Position numbers and translations under genes: made by a program
Notes under the pieces: model-generated
Database searches by the model: none
Told to the model about the DNA's origin: nothing
Seen by the model: only the letters and a program-made list of their open reading frames with translations
Assembly: GCA_963281155.1 (NCBI GenBank)
Contig: CAUJLY010000006.1
Span: 3,410,001-3,474,000 of the forward strand
DNA from: Rhabditophanes sp. KR3021
Lineage: Eukaryota > Nematoda > Chromadorea > Rhabditida > Alloionematidae
Direction: 5' to 3'
DNA length: 64,000 nucleotides
Part shown: positions 39,554 through 52,778 of the stretch, one piece after another
How positions within the stretch are numbered: the stretch's first letter is position 1
Layout: each line of letters starts with the position of its first letter

Positions 39554-40483
39554 ACTGAGTGACCGCTGTTAACATGTACTTGATATTATAATTTCTGGAA
39601 CCATTCCGTACCACTCCACTTACTTTGCCCTTTTGTATATGACGTCTAAGAGAAGTAAAAATGGCATAAGAATGTTTAGGTTATGCAAATTACTCAAACT
39701 CCGTCAATTTAACCTTCAACTCTAATAATTATCTTCCAACGAGCAATATCTTCTAATCAAAACAAAAATAACTTCAGTCCATCTGCAATCAAGTGATCTC
39801 ATGATTTCTTTACTAAACTGGCCTAACAAAAAATTACAAAGTGTGACTGTGTGGTTAAAATCACTTTTAAAATAATTAATATTTATTCTTATATTACGTT
39901 CAAAATTTTCTCTATTTCAAAAAGCCAGCAGTTCTAATATATAGAATACCACTGCCATAGCAACTTGGAAATAGTTGCCTTGATTCCCCCTGATTTTAAT
40001 TCATTTAACCCCTTCTATTACATTTTACTATTTCATTTCTTTTTATTTGCTCGGAAGAGTCTCACATCCCGACTTTTGTCTTTCATGGTTTCTATCGCTT
40101 AATAGCTTTGGGGATCAAGCCTCTTTTGGCAAACATTTGTTTGAGATATTTTTCAATCATTTAAAAAATTGTTTCCTTCCTTCATTTACTATAATATTAT
40201 AATATGTTTATTGTTATTTTTGAATTGAGAGTATTTATTTAATAAAGGCGTGTTTAGCAAATTCTGAATATAAATAAAAAAGCAAGGATGTACTGAAATT
40301 TATGGAACTGTAATAGTCTTTGAGTTACACTTAATTTTCTTATTTAAAATAAGTTAATGCAAATCTTTTTAGTTATAATTAACCTTTTATTTAGAATGAA
40401 TAATATAAAGAATATTATGATATAATTTAATACATACGAACAATTAAATTCAATATGTGAGATAGACATCTAATATGTTGAAA
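39554..40483. other. Convergent gap between Period and formin
   Basis: Shared 3' region of two convergent genes, so mostly 3' UTR and terminator sequence for both. No ORF of interest. Confidence 0.5.
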
Positions 40484-43400
40484 TTATTTCCTAGATTTGA
40501 CCATACTCAGTGGGATGGCATTTTCATTTGATCCAGTTTCGTCTTTTAGATGATTTCTAAACTGCTCCGCTGCCTCTTTAGCAATATCGAACTGTTGGTT
40601 AAGGATTTTTTCAGAAGGCAAGAAGGAGTCTGCGCGATCTCTACTATTCTCTAAATGATTTCCGGATATTGAGGCTGCCAACATTTTCCGAGTTTCTTTT
40701 GCTTCACGAGCTCTTTCCATTCTACTCTTAACATTTGTCGGTCTTTTTATTTTGACTGACGCAAGCTTACTCAAATGATGGTCGATTTCATCCATTAAAC
40801 CCGCTGAATGTTTGTTTGTTTTGAATGTTAAACTACTTGATTCACTTGAACCATCTTGGCATTTTTTGGAGTTAGCAGCCACACTATTTCTTTTTAATTC
40901 CCTCTCATTTTCGAGTTCAATTTTTTTACGTGCCATCATCACATCCTTTTGACAATTTTCATATTGCTCTTTGAATTTGAGTAAGTCTCCGAAGAAATCT
41001 GGCATAGAATACTTGGACTCATCGTAGCTGAAATAATCTAGCAGCTTTCCCCATTTAAAATGCATTTTTTCAATCATCTTTGAAATTGTACTTTCGGTTG
41101 ACTTAGCATTGCTCAGGAAGGGTGTCATAACGTCTTTGAATTTATCCTTCGTGTTTATACTCTCATAATTACCCAAACAAGTTTCTAATTTGTTGATATC
41201 ATTCTTGAACACTTGAACTGCTTTCATGACTTCTTCCAAACATATTCTTGAAGAAGCAGGTAACTGTATAAAATCTTCTGATGTAAAATTGGCATATTTC
41301 CCATATTTCGAATCACCGTAAACTTTTATCAATTCATGAAGCAAAGTTTCATTTGCCGACAGAGATTTCGTATCATTCAATTTTGACAAAGCTTCCATTT
41401 TGTATCCGAAAATATCAACATAATTTTTATTTGAATGACCCATGTAATTTATGGTGAATAGAACTAGTTCAAGCCAATGCTTAAATCCCTTTGAGTTACA
41501 GATATCTTCAATGCAATCAGTGATAGTACTAACTTGGCCTTTGATGTCTTCACAAGTAGTTTTAAAATTCGCTTTGAATTGCAATAGTTCTAATCTCTTC
41601 CCCAAAGCAGGAATTTGCGATAGTTGTGCCGCAAATGCTTCACCGGTTGGCAGTAAATTATATTCAGACTCTGGAATATTTTTAAGTTGCACCATCATTT
41701 CAGGTGGTGGTAAGGCTCCTTTTAATTCAAATAATAAATCGCCATTTAGTAAGGAGTCGTCAATTTTGATGAGAGCATTATACCATTCACTTGTTGTCTT
41801 TTTAGCAGATCCAAAGAAAATAGAAATTTTTTGCAAAATTTTATCATCTGTAATAACTTGCGCCATTTTGGCTTTTCTTTTGAGGGTACCACTATTTTCA
41901 CCATCCCCATTACCTTTTGTTGCGATAGTTTTGATTTCAAACTTGCTATTCAGGGAAGTCAATATGTTTTCTTTTGCCCATTCATTTTCAGAAGTCTTTG
42001 CCCAAAAGGAGTCTTTCGAAATTTGGTGAGGCTTAAGAATCGAACTTTGGATTTGAACCTTTCTTAACTGCACTTCACACTGAACAGTTTTCTTCTCTTT
42101 TAAGTGTTCAGGTAGAGGCTTAACTAGGCTGAATTTGTTTGGCATTGAAGGCCCACCCTTGTTCTTTAAGGACGGAGGTGGTGGAGGCCCACCTTTCATC
42201 AGAGGGGGCGCAGCTGGAGGTCCACCTTTCACCAGAGGAGGTGCAACTGGAGGCCCATTTTTCATCAAAGGAGGTGCAGGTGGTGGACCACTTTTATTCA
42301 TTGGTGGAAGTGGTGGTGGAGCTGGAGGCCCGGCTTTATTTGGTAATGGAGGAGCTGGTGGTGGTCTTGCTACATTTGGCAATGGAGGAGCCGGTGGAGG
42401 ACCAGATTTATTAATAGATTGATCTTGAGACCCAATATTATTAATCAACGGCGGTGCATTAGGGATACCTGCTTTTTTAAAAGATGGTGGAAGTTGCGGA
42501 GCATTTGGAATATTAGATTTACCAGGTAACGGAGGAGCATTAGGAATGCTAGATTCACCGGGTAACGGAGGAGCATTGGGAATGCTAGATTTACCAGGTA
42601 GCGGAGGGGCATTGGGAATGTCAGTCTTTAATTGGCCAGGAGATTCTGGTGGAGATAGGGCAGGAGAAGATATTTTAGATGAAATGGAATCACCATCTGA
42701 AGCCAACTTCTCGCAATCTTTTGGAGGCAATAAAGAACACGTTGTTTCCGTTGGAATTGGCACACTTGCATCTTTGATATGTCTGCGGAGTTCTTTAACC
42801 TCATTCATATACTCCTCGATTTTTTGATAATATTGTTCTGAAACAACCAGGGCTTCTTGCTTGATAATACTGGCTTCTTTTAATTTTAAGGCGACTTGAT
42901 TTGAGAATACAGAGCTTTTGCTTTCCAACTCAGTAAGGTAACTTCTGAGGTAGTCAATCGGAAACATGTTGTTGTTTATAGATTCGAAGGAAGTAACGTC
43001 GATCGTAATTTCCGTAATGAATTTGTCAATCAAAATGAGATAACTTTTCCTAAAAAACTTATAATTAGATATATTATATGATACTTACTGTTCATGCATA
43101 TCATCTGAGACCATTAACAGATGCTGTAAAATACTAAGTAAATGTTCGTCACAACTGTTTTCGTTGTAATAGTCTTTTAACGCTTTGAAAACTTGATCCA
43201 CATCTTCAAACTCCTTCTTAATCGAATCAAATTTGGAGGATATTTCCATAAGATCTGTTTCTTTTTCTTGAAAGAATGTCTCTAAACTATTTGAAATTTC
43301 CTCGTTTTCCGACACTAGGTCATTGAAAAACGAAGTTCCTTTATAAAAGCCACCTTTCATAAACTGCATGCGAAGGTGTGTTCGAACGTGGTATTCCTTC

Positions 43401-44435
43401 TCTGTTTTTGGCACTTTACTCAAGAAAACATTAATAAATGTTAGACCTTTAATTATTGCAGGATCATTTCCTTGTCGAATCACATCCACTATCAATTTGA
43501 ACGCATCGTATCCATAAGTATTTTGAAACTTATCCATATCACCCATAATTAGTTCGAACCTAAAATCAAATTGTTGCATATGTATTTTGCAAAGTTTTGA
43601 CATACCCCGATAGCTCAAAAGCAGACCCCGCATCTTCATCGGCATTTTCAACGAAAGCTAAGGCACCCATAAGCTTGAAAACTTCAAAGCGAACATTATC
43701 AAAAAGAATATCCACTCGTTCTCTATTTGCCATTTGATTGGTAGTGGTCGTCATGTGGAGGCATTCTAGCATATGAAACACTAAATGAGAATCCTTCTTC
43801 AAGCATGCTGCAATTCCAGGCCATGTATTGGCAACGGTTCTAATGCAATTAATGATATTCAAGATCATCTCAAGGATTGAAGTACTATACGCTGTAATAT
43901 CCTTTTCCTTGTGTTTGGGATCCAAATGATCAATAGATGATACTCTAATGATACGAGAATATTTCAGCAATGCTTGGCATAAAGCATTTATTCCACCCAC
44001 ATTTCCGAAACGCTCAATATAATCCACATTGCAACTCGATAAAGTCACTTTGAAATTGAATATCATTTTGATAATTTTAGAACTGTCATTTTTAATAAGG
44101 CCTATCAACTCATTGTAGTAGTATTCTGGCGGATGGTCAGCTCTTTTAACTTTTACCTTGTCTGCCTGCTCCAACATCTGTCCCTTCTTTTCCAACGTCA
44201 TGTTTTTCATCATATCATCAAGCTTTTCACCTCTGATGTTCATTTGAGTTAGAAACTCGCGAAAATGAATATTGATTTCCTCCTCTGCCATTTCTTTGTA
44301 GTAATTGGAATTAAAAGACGAGATAGTAGAAACTCCTGATGTCAACGAATGCACAGAATTATTATCGCCATTTGACGTTCTGACTGGACTCGACTCATTT
44401 ACCTGCCCTTTATTACGTTTCAATTTGTTTCGCAT
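40484..44435 (-). CDS. cyk-1: Diaphanous-type formin
   Basis: Exons 44435-43606, 43559-43089 and 43049-40484 with matching phases, 1288 residues. Order: short GTPase-binding segment and diaphanous inhibitory/armadillo domain (about 40-430, with NVGGINALCQALL, LPK-like helices and HVRTHLRMQF, SILQHLLMV), coiled coil (about 480-520), FH1 (about 563-735, many PPAPPLP), FH2 (about 770-1160, with IFFGSA, LLPTGEAFAAQL, VLFTINYMGHSNKN) and a DAD-like MDEIDHHLSKL at about 1186 followed by basic residues. FH1 binds profilin-actin, FH2 nucleates and elongates actin filaments, and the DAD-DID contact gives Rho-relieved autoinhibition. The DAD has Ile-Asp where the family has Leu-Leu. The symbol is by analogy to the C. 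elegans Diaphanous orthologue. Confidence 0.92.
42443..42619 (-). repeat. Coding tandem repeat in formin FH1
   Basis: Five imperfect copies of a 10-12 residue unit around IPNAPPLPG (for example SSIPNAPPLPGE, SNIPNAPQLP) open the FH1 region; the middle copies are nearly identical at the DNA level. They are followed by GPPPAPPLP-type repeats to about 42,140. Copy-number change here would alter the number of profilin sites. Confidence 0.8.
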
Positions 44436-47400
44436 TGTTTAATTTGATTTTCATTAATTTGATGGGTATGTCAAGTCTATAAGAACATGTATAGTTACTA
44501 ATAAATAGTTGCCAATATACGTGTGATGGCGAACGCGTACAAATTACAGCATAAATGTATTAACAAATTTTGATGATATCTCTTATGAAAAGAAGGGAGC
44601 GTTTAAAAATTAATAATATAAATTTTATTTAAACAGCTCAAGCTTGGAAATAATGAAAGATGATATTATATGGTATCCAACACAAAATATTTATCCAAAT
44701 ATGGTACAAAACCATTAAACCAAAAAAAGCTTCAAAATAAGTAAATAAGACAGAGATATAAAATTACTGTTGAAGAGAAAATTAAAGTGACAATAGTATA
44801 ATACATTTTTATAAAAAATGATCTGTGAAAAATATATTGCATTAACAAAAATCTGAATCTAAATATATCAAACGAAGGCAAATTCGTTTAGTAATGTTAG
44901 TACATATGAAGTTTTATTACGTAATAAGTGTCACTATTACTTAAATAAATAAATTTTTGTTTATTGTGAATGTATCATTTTGTTATAAACAAAAAGTATT
45001 AATTATAGTTATCAATCTAAAAAAATAAGCAGAACAACCCATGTTAAACAAAATTACAAATACATGTAATCAAAATGTGCTATAAAGCAGAGGGGTAAAC
45101 AAAAGCACCAAAGAGCGAGATACTATTTGGTAGGTGATATTAGACTATGAAGAAATAGTTTTTGGACACATCATTAATTGAACCATATTAAAATGATTTT
45201 ATAAAAAGAACTATTGCAGATGATTTAAAAAATTTAACTTGAATAACGATTGATCAAAAGAAACGAAAATACACGTTCGTTATTGTGACATTTGTCTTAG
45301 TTTAGCTGCACAAAATGCTTGATGATATAAATAAATATGTTAGCCATTTAAATCAAAATATATTTGTTGTCTGAAGTTGTAAAAATTATAACAATGCATG
45401 CAATTGACCTTTTGACAAATATATGAAAGCTATAGCACATCAATTTTTGAGAGTAGGTTTTAAAATCATGAGGAATGTAAAAAATATGATGATATTAAAT
45501 ATTTGAATTAAAATTGTACAGAAATCACTTGGTTTTGATTATGTTTGCAGATAGGATCAAATATTTTTATGATGCCTTATATAAGTATCATAAGTGATTG
45601 GTAAGAGTAAAATCTATTTTCCACCAACAGCTGGGAAAAAGAAGGAGCGAGGATAGCAAACACTTATTATATAACCTTATAAAACAAATCAAAACGCAAA
45701 AAGAGTATTGGTACATTGGAATGTTGCTTTGATGGCAGCTGACAATAAAAGTGAGCGAGTCAAATCATTTTGGGTTACTACTAAATATGAGATATAAAAT
45801 AAGTGAAAAAATTATGACCTTAAAATTAAATTAATAAATCGTTTATGAGACGGTGAAATATGTCTAATTAAATTGGAACATTGAGATTAGATAAGAAATT
45901 GTTATAAGAAACAAAAAATATATGCATGTTTACACTTACACATGTTTGGGTATTTTCTAAAACAGATGACATGTACTGACTGTTTTATTACTGTCAACAC
46001 GTAAAAAATAATAGTGGTTTTAGGTAAGTTAATAACGAACATGCGTAGGGATGACTTAATGTACTTTTACTGACTCATACAGTCAATCATTCTGCGCCAC
46101 ATTCAAAAAGTATTATAGTACAGGATTGTTGGATCAAATCAATATAATTAAAAGCTTGTAAAATGTTACTCAATTTTAACACTTTGAACGTTTTTTAATT
46201 AACGGCAAGACATCAATCAAACAATAAATTAAAATAAAGGGGCCTCGCTATTTTTGACATTGCTGAGTTTTTGGATAAGCCACAATAATCGACCGAAAAA
46301 ATTTTCTTATCTATTCTTATCATTTCATGTTTCAATTAATGTCCTTTCTTGTCAAATTCACTATTGATAAATTGCTTAAATAAAAAGTAATAACACAAAA
46401 AGAATCCAAATGTAATATCATTTCCTTTAAATTAAAGTTACAAGTTTAGTATATCTGTTGCTTTATTTGTTTTCTTTGTTTGCAGGAAGAAGCTAATGAA
46501 GTGGATGTTTAGATTACATTTTAAAATATGAAGATTATTGTCAAATGGTCTGATTCAAAAGCTCCATGATCGTTATTATACAATAAACTTGTTTATTTGA
46601 AGACATTCGTTTATTAATTAAACACATGATTAGAAAGTAAAAAATGCTAAGCAAATTAAATTGTCTGTTTCAAAATAAGCTTCGTTAAATATCAAATAAA
46701 TTTTGTTAACTCTTAAAAAAATTGGTACATATCAAATAAAGTTAAGTAAGATTAAATATGTTTGCTAAATAATTTGACCATAAGTCTAGTCTAAAACTGG
46801 ATCCTAAAAATGACCTCGTTGTAGTTTTCTTTTTCCTCTATTTAATCGGCAGTTGGAGTTTCTTATAGCATATACCTTATTTTATGCAAATAAAGACATT
46901 TTACATAAATTTGGATATGTAAACAGTTTATGTGATTCATTATTGCGATTCTTTTAATCCGTTTATCCACCAATACACAAGCAGTCCAAAAACAAAAAGC
47001 TGACCAATTGACAGTTTTGAAATTAATGCGTAACAACAAAAATTCTTGTGAAACGAAGAAAGTTGTCGTGGGAATAGTATAACCTTAAGTCAAGAACTGT
47101 CCAGACACATACATACGTATGAATATTTATATGCATATATATTTATGATCTCCCAACAAAATGCACATTATATAATAATATACATTTTCCTTTATTTTGA
47201 TGGACCATCAAAAATATGTTTCAATCATTCCCTGTCAACTTATTAAAACTTGAGATAATCTGCGCTTTACTCCTTTCTCAAATAATTTGATTCTTTGGAC
47301 AGTGGTTGAATTTGTGTGTGCTTGTGATAACATATATTTACCTTTCACTCTAACTTTTTTGTACGCATCTATTAGAATCAGTAGATTCAAAATTTGAATT

Positions 47401-49228
47401 TTTAGCATGTTTAAAGAGTCTCCATCTATTTGATTACTTTGCACTTTTTTAGCCTCTGGCTAGCTATAACCAAGAACTGAAGAAAATACATTACGAAATT
47501 TATTTTTTTCCTTTTTCTTGTCCTGATAATTTGTAATTGTAAAAGCCCACCCGTTCCGGTTTTTACACTGAATTTTAATTCTTTAAGGTTCTTTAAATGC
47601 TTTAACAAATTGTATGTTTATTGCGCGAGATGAGACTTCTAGAAAAAAACAAGATAACATTTTTCAGTAAGCTATATTTCAAGACAATTCCAAGCATACT
47701 TGTTACTTTCTTCTGTTTCATATATTTCAATATTTATAGCTTCCGACTTCCTTCTTAAAGGTATATCAATTATATAAATGAAAGAAATTGGTTTGGGTGT
47801 CTTTATAACCAGATATATTTACTGATTTTCTCATTTATTAATTTACTACTATACGTATATGTTTACGTACATCAGTTATGCTAATGATGGTTTACTAGAG
47901 CTTTGAAACAATGCAACTACAAATCATTTGTTTTAGGATCTTCAATTTGAATAAAAGACATTTAATAACTTGCCCTATTCTAGGTTCTTCTATAAAGGCT
48001 TATAAATAAATCTCTTTTCCATATCTTATATTACCTATTTTACTTTTATCCTAATATAAGGCAATGTTTGTGGTCATCATCGTTTTAATTTTGAAGGACC
48101 TTGATGTACTTAACTGAGTTTATAATTTCTACAAGTGTTCACTAAGCTGACATTTTAAGGAGCGTGAGTATTTGAGTCTATTTTGAAGAACTAAAATGTT
48201 ACCGATTATGGTTTTAATACCCTTAAGAGCCTATTTCTATAAATTCATTCAGTTCATATTTTTCAATATAAATTCATAATTGCAGAATCAATTTTTTAAA
48301 AGTCTGGTAAATAAATATTTATTTGTAAATGAAACGTTGACCATATCATTTATTAGACTTGTCAACAAAAATGCAAATAGCTATTTGTTTGGTAAAAGCT
48401 TAGATGACCGTTGATTTAACTTTTATTATGTTTGTAATTTTTTATATGTCAAAGGTGTCATTTCGAGCATTTGTATAGTTGTAAAAGTTAATATTTAATT
48501 GAAAATATTAATGTTGACATTTAATTTAGGGACCCTTTAGAGCGAGGCAGTTGCTATTTATTTTTAAACCAATTGGTTGAGTCATGTATTTAATCAGTTG
48601 CCTAATACATTCTATTATAGTTGAAATTAACAAAATCACAATACCTCACTCCTCAACATTTATTGTTATCTATTCTTCATAACTTACTAACCCGAATAAC
48701 CTCGAGTCTAGTAAAAGTTGGTGAATTTTGTATTGTGGTCAATTCAAAAACACACACACATTCATATATTGCAGTTACTTTTAAGATTTTCCGATTCTTA
48801 TACTGGACACATATGTGTTAGCTTCTTCTTTAACTCACAATTTCTGTTTCATCATGTTTTTGGTTTTCTCTATTTAGTGTATGATTAGACCGAATGACTA
48901 AAGAATTATGTCATACTATTATATAAGCTTATATACAAAATCAAAAAACAATAAATTCGAGGTATTCTAAGGTTTTCTTATCAAGTAAGAGTCTGTTTTG
49001 AAGTGTACAACATTACTTATTGTATTTTTGCATTTACGTTCAATTATCAGTTTGATATCAAATTTAATATCGTATGACATTCGCTCTTAAATTTCATAAT
49101 TTTCATTCTGATTACATACCTCATTCATACTTATTTCATTCTAGAACGAATAATTAAAAATATTGCATTTATCTGCAAGGAAACTAACAAACAAGTCGAT
49201 TCAACATACTCATTTTTGTCAAGTTTCT
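44436..49228. other. Long gap between formin and LRR gene
   Basis: About 4.8 kb, AT-rich. The only notable object is a stop-interrupted minus-strand ORF at 47235-47567. The two flanking genes are divergent, so both promoters should lie here. A splice-acceptor-like ttctag lies at 49140-49145, 84 bp before the LRR start. Confidence 0.45.
47235..47567 (-). pseudogene. ORF of 110 codons with one internal TAG
   Basis: The frame from 47567 (just after an acceptor-like aattcag) to the stop at 47235 is broken only by TAG at 47460-47462. The first part reads KNRNGWAFTITNYQDKKKEK and the second DGDSLNMLKIQILNLLILID with a basic C-terminus. The TAG could be removed by a 30-nt intron (gtattttcttc...gctag), shorter than others here. 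No domain is recognised. It may be a decayed gene. Confidence 0.25.
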
Positions 49229-51430
49229 ATGAATCCTAGGCAGTTCATATTGTGTCTGGGTATTGTGCTTTGCACCTTGAACAGTGCAACAGCCCAATGT
49301 CCTCGTGTAAATATTCCTTGCCGTTGCGCACCATCTATCTATGAACCTGTTGCCATTATCTGTGAGAATGCCGGTAGTCTTCAAAATGTTCTTAACGCCA
49401 TCCAAGAAGCCAAAACAGTACCGATTGATTCTTTGACAATTGTTGATACAGCCGTCAACTCAATCAATGCGAATGCTTTTGAGGGATTTACAATTTTGAG
49501 ATTAGTGATGAATAGAAATACTATGAGTAGTATCAGTAGTGGTGCATTCAATGGACCAATGCTTGACACTCTTGTCGAACTTGATCTAACTGACAACAAT
49601 CTCGGCCAAGTTCCACAACTCGGACTTGTCGAACTTCGCTCATTGAGAAAACTTTATCTCAACAGAAATAGAATTCCTTCTTTATCAAAAACTGCTTTCA
49701 GCAATTACGCTAGCAAAGGCAAACTCTTAAAATTAGAATTGGCAGGAAACAGACTTTCAAATGACGCATTTTCGGGATCTGATGTTTTGAGAGATTTAAC
49801 AAGCCTGGAAGAACTCAGTTTAGAAACAAATTCCTTGACTCAAATACCTAGTTACGCTTTGTCTGGAGCTCGTGACACTTTGATCAACCTTAATTTAGGT
49901 CTCAATCAAATTGGACAAGTTCCAGTTGGTGCTTTGGATTTCCCCAAACTCACCTCCTTATCACTGGAGTTTAATGGAATTGATGCTATCTTACCACAAG
50001 CTTTCCAAGGAGTACCAACATTACAATATCTTTATTTGACAGGAAACAAATTCCCAACTTGGTCATCAGGCATGTTCTTTTATATCAAACAACTTAGAAC
50101 ACTTGGAATTGGTGAGACTCCAATTTCTGTAATTCCATCAGACGGTTTGAAGGTAAGTATGGTAATTTGTAACTGTTTTAAGGACTTTATTCTAGTATTT
50201 GCCAAATCTTATTAGATTGGAGATGTCAGAAGCTGCCGTTGACACCATTCAAAAAGGTGCTTTCCAAAGTACGCCTTTGATCCAAGCAATTGTTATGAAC
50301 AAAAACAGACTTACTGAAATTCGTAAAGATTATTTTGCTGGCCTTAATGATCTTTATTCAATTGATTTACAAGGAAACCGTCTTGAAGTCGTTGAAAATG
50401 AAGGATTCGCCAACTTGCGTTCTCTCAGACATCTTGACATCAGTTATAATTTACTTACAACTTTGCCAAATGATGCCTTCACAAACTCTTTCCTTCCAGC
50501 TGCTAATGATAGACGTGTCATTTACTCTTGTGCGAATCCATGGCTTTGTGACAGTCGTTTTGAATTCTTTAGACAATTGCTGAGATCAAATGCTGACATT
50601 GATATCGATAAACCAAACTGTGCTTCTGTATGTACTTCATCAATTAATGGATGTCCTCCAATTGGAACTCCTCTTCGAGATATTGATAATTGCCCAATTG
50701 CCGATAATCCTCTCCCACTTTCTGGATCTGCTTTGAGCATGGTTGGATGGATCATTCTCGGTGTGTTTACATTTTGGAGAACAATTATTTATGATTAACC
50801 ATTTTAGCTGTCATCTTGACAATCCTTCTAATCAGCATTTGTTTGATGGCTCTAATTCGTTATGGAATGAGTCACAGAAGAAAGAAGCAAAAGGATCAAG
50901 AGCTTGAAGATCAGGGATACATCACAGGTGGAGGTAAGTAAAATAAAAACAAATACTTGTCCATTATATTTCCACTTACTTCCCATTGTTGATAATTATT
51001 TATTGATACTCGAAACTAGTACGAAGTTGAGTCCACTCTTTGTTTGTGATTAGAACCAGTTCCTATAATTCTGTAACTGAAATCCACAGTCAAATAGTTG
51101 AGATAAACAAACAAAGAGTAACAGGTATTCGATAAGACCAAATGACACATACATATGAGAACATTTCTCATTGCTTCTATTAAAAATAGCAATTAGTCAT
51201 GTAAAAAAGATAAATGAGACGAGATTTAAACTTGTTCCGTACAAAGATATTTCAGTAAGAATACTACCAATTAATTTATTATAGGTTCAATCTTTCAAGC
51301 ATCTGTCGCAAATGGAGCTGGCAACAACACTTTGACACCAAGACAACATTATGCACCATCTATCGTTGAAATGGATTTACCAAAGGCATACAACTTAGAA
51401 AGTCAACCATACAATACCAATCTTTACTGA
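49229..51430 (+). CDS. Extracellular leucine-rich-repeat single-pass membrane protein
   Basis: Exons 49229-50152, 50196-50760, 50808-50933 and 51285-51430, all in phase, give 586 residues. ATG 49229 is chosen because it opens a signal peptide (residues 1-22) right before the mature CPRVNIPCRCAP N-cap; the frame upstream has only a TTG. About a dozen leucine-rich repeats follow (LxxLxLxxNxLxxI), then a cysteine C-cap (NPWLCDSRFEFF...CxxxC), one transmembrane helix (about 490-515) and a roughly 70-residue cytoplasmic tail starting RRKKQKDQE and ending in Tyr-rich sequence. Layout fits the nematode eLRR-only family (EGG-6, LET-4 type), which organises apical matrix of epithelia; the exact orthologue is not known. 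It converges on the collagen gene with 118 bp between stops. Confidence 0.88.
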
Positions 51431-51548
51431 ACAAATTAATTAAACAAACAAGCAAAGGCAAAAATCATCTGTATATTGAGATATAAAATTATTTTATTTA
51501 AATTGTTTACTTATTTTCTTGTCACGATAAAAAATATATAAATTGGAA

Positions 51549-52778
51549 TTAAATTAACTCGAAAGGGTCTTCGTTTAGATGTGCGTCTTCTGATTCTCCT
51601 TTCAATGGAACATCTTTATATGGTTTTGCTTGTGTATTGGCTTTTACTCCGGCATCTTCAAACATAGCAACTTCTTCTTTTGGTATTTGAGCAGGTTTTG
51701 GTTCGACATATGTTACTGGTGGTTGAACGTATGTAGCAACCACGGGAGGTGCTTTAGTCCCTGTTCTTAATTTGACACTCGATCTTTCTCCGCATTTGCA
51801 ATAAAGTTGATCTTTTCCATTATCGCCTCGTTTTCCTTGTCGGCCTTGATCACCATCGTTTCCTGCGGTTCCAGGGACTCCCATATTTCCTACTAATCCC
51901 ACTGGACCAGGAACTCCAGGTGGGCCTGTATCTCCTCGATCTCCCATCCTACCTTGATCGCCTCTCATCCCACGACCTCCTTTCATTCCTTTAGAAACGG
52001 TAAATGAATTACAGTGAGTACCTGGCGTTCCCCTAATTCCAGGAGGTCCTGTACGCCCTGGAGGCCCACGTTCTCCTCTAAATTATCAGTAATGAATATA
52101 ATAAAACATATAAGTACCTAGGTCCCATTCCCCCCGGCTCGCCATTTCTTCCTGGAATCCCATCTTCACCTCGACTTCCTACAATTCCGGGCCTTCCAGG
52201 CAAACCATCATCACCGGGTAATCCAGGGGCACCTTGAGGACAAGTTACACATTGATTTACAGGAGCCGCAGCTCCATAGCTATCATTAGGACTACTTTCC
52301 TGGGTGGAATAACATTTTCAGCATCTTTACCAGGTATCCCTGGGATTCCGTCCGGTGCATCTGGACCTTTTTGACCCTGAGCACCTTTAACTCCCATAGG
52401 TCCAACAGGGCAATTGTTTTCTTGATTCTGTTTGCAATCACATTTAGCAACTACATCATAATGCTCAATTGGTAACTCAAAATTATTTTTGTTATCATTG
52501 TAGTTACCGCCAACATACTTGCTAGCAGCTTCTTCAGCAGCCTGATAATTACTTTGTTCTATTTTATATTCATCAGCTCTTTTAGTTCTTTTACTGATTA
52601 GCTGCTGAATATTGAGCCAATTGTCTTTATTATTATTCTTCAATTGAGACATCTCTTGATCCAATTCCTGGTAAAAGTCTTGAACAGTATAAATCACATT
52701 TAGTAAACTTAGCAAAGATAATATCAAAATAGTTAATGTTATGCATAGTATAATTGTGGCAACAACATAATTCTTCAT
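51549..52778 (-). CDS. Cuticle-type collagen, with one apparent frameshift
   Basis: Exons 52778-52118, 52077-52022 and 51988-51549. An N-terminal membrane helix (7-29), a non-collagen region with the cleavage site KRTKR (63-67), then Cys-flanked Gly-X-Y blocks: after CDCKQ...NNCP, after CVTCP, and a long block ending before YCKCGE. This is the plan of nematode cuticle collagens: secreted, trimeric, cross-linked through cysteines. The C-terminal non-collagen tail (about 85 residues, Pro/Val then acidic) is longer than usual. Exon 1 is one base short: the frame ending at the TAA at 52257 must shift by one between about 52260 and 52315, where GGG and TTT runs lie, to join the [10 protein letters not shown] block. 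With that base restored the protein would be about 385 residues. Confidence 0.85.

Noticed and set aside
42135..42422. Glycine-rich ORFs on the plus strand
   Set aside because: They are the antisense of the proline-rich FH1 region of the formin.
49163..49228. Upstream start of the LRR protein
   Set aside because: The frame there begins at TTG; ATG 49229 opens a clean signal peptide, so it is the better start.
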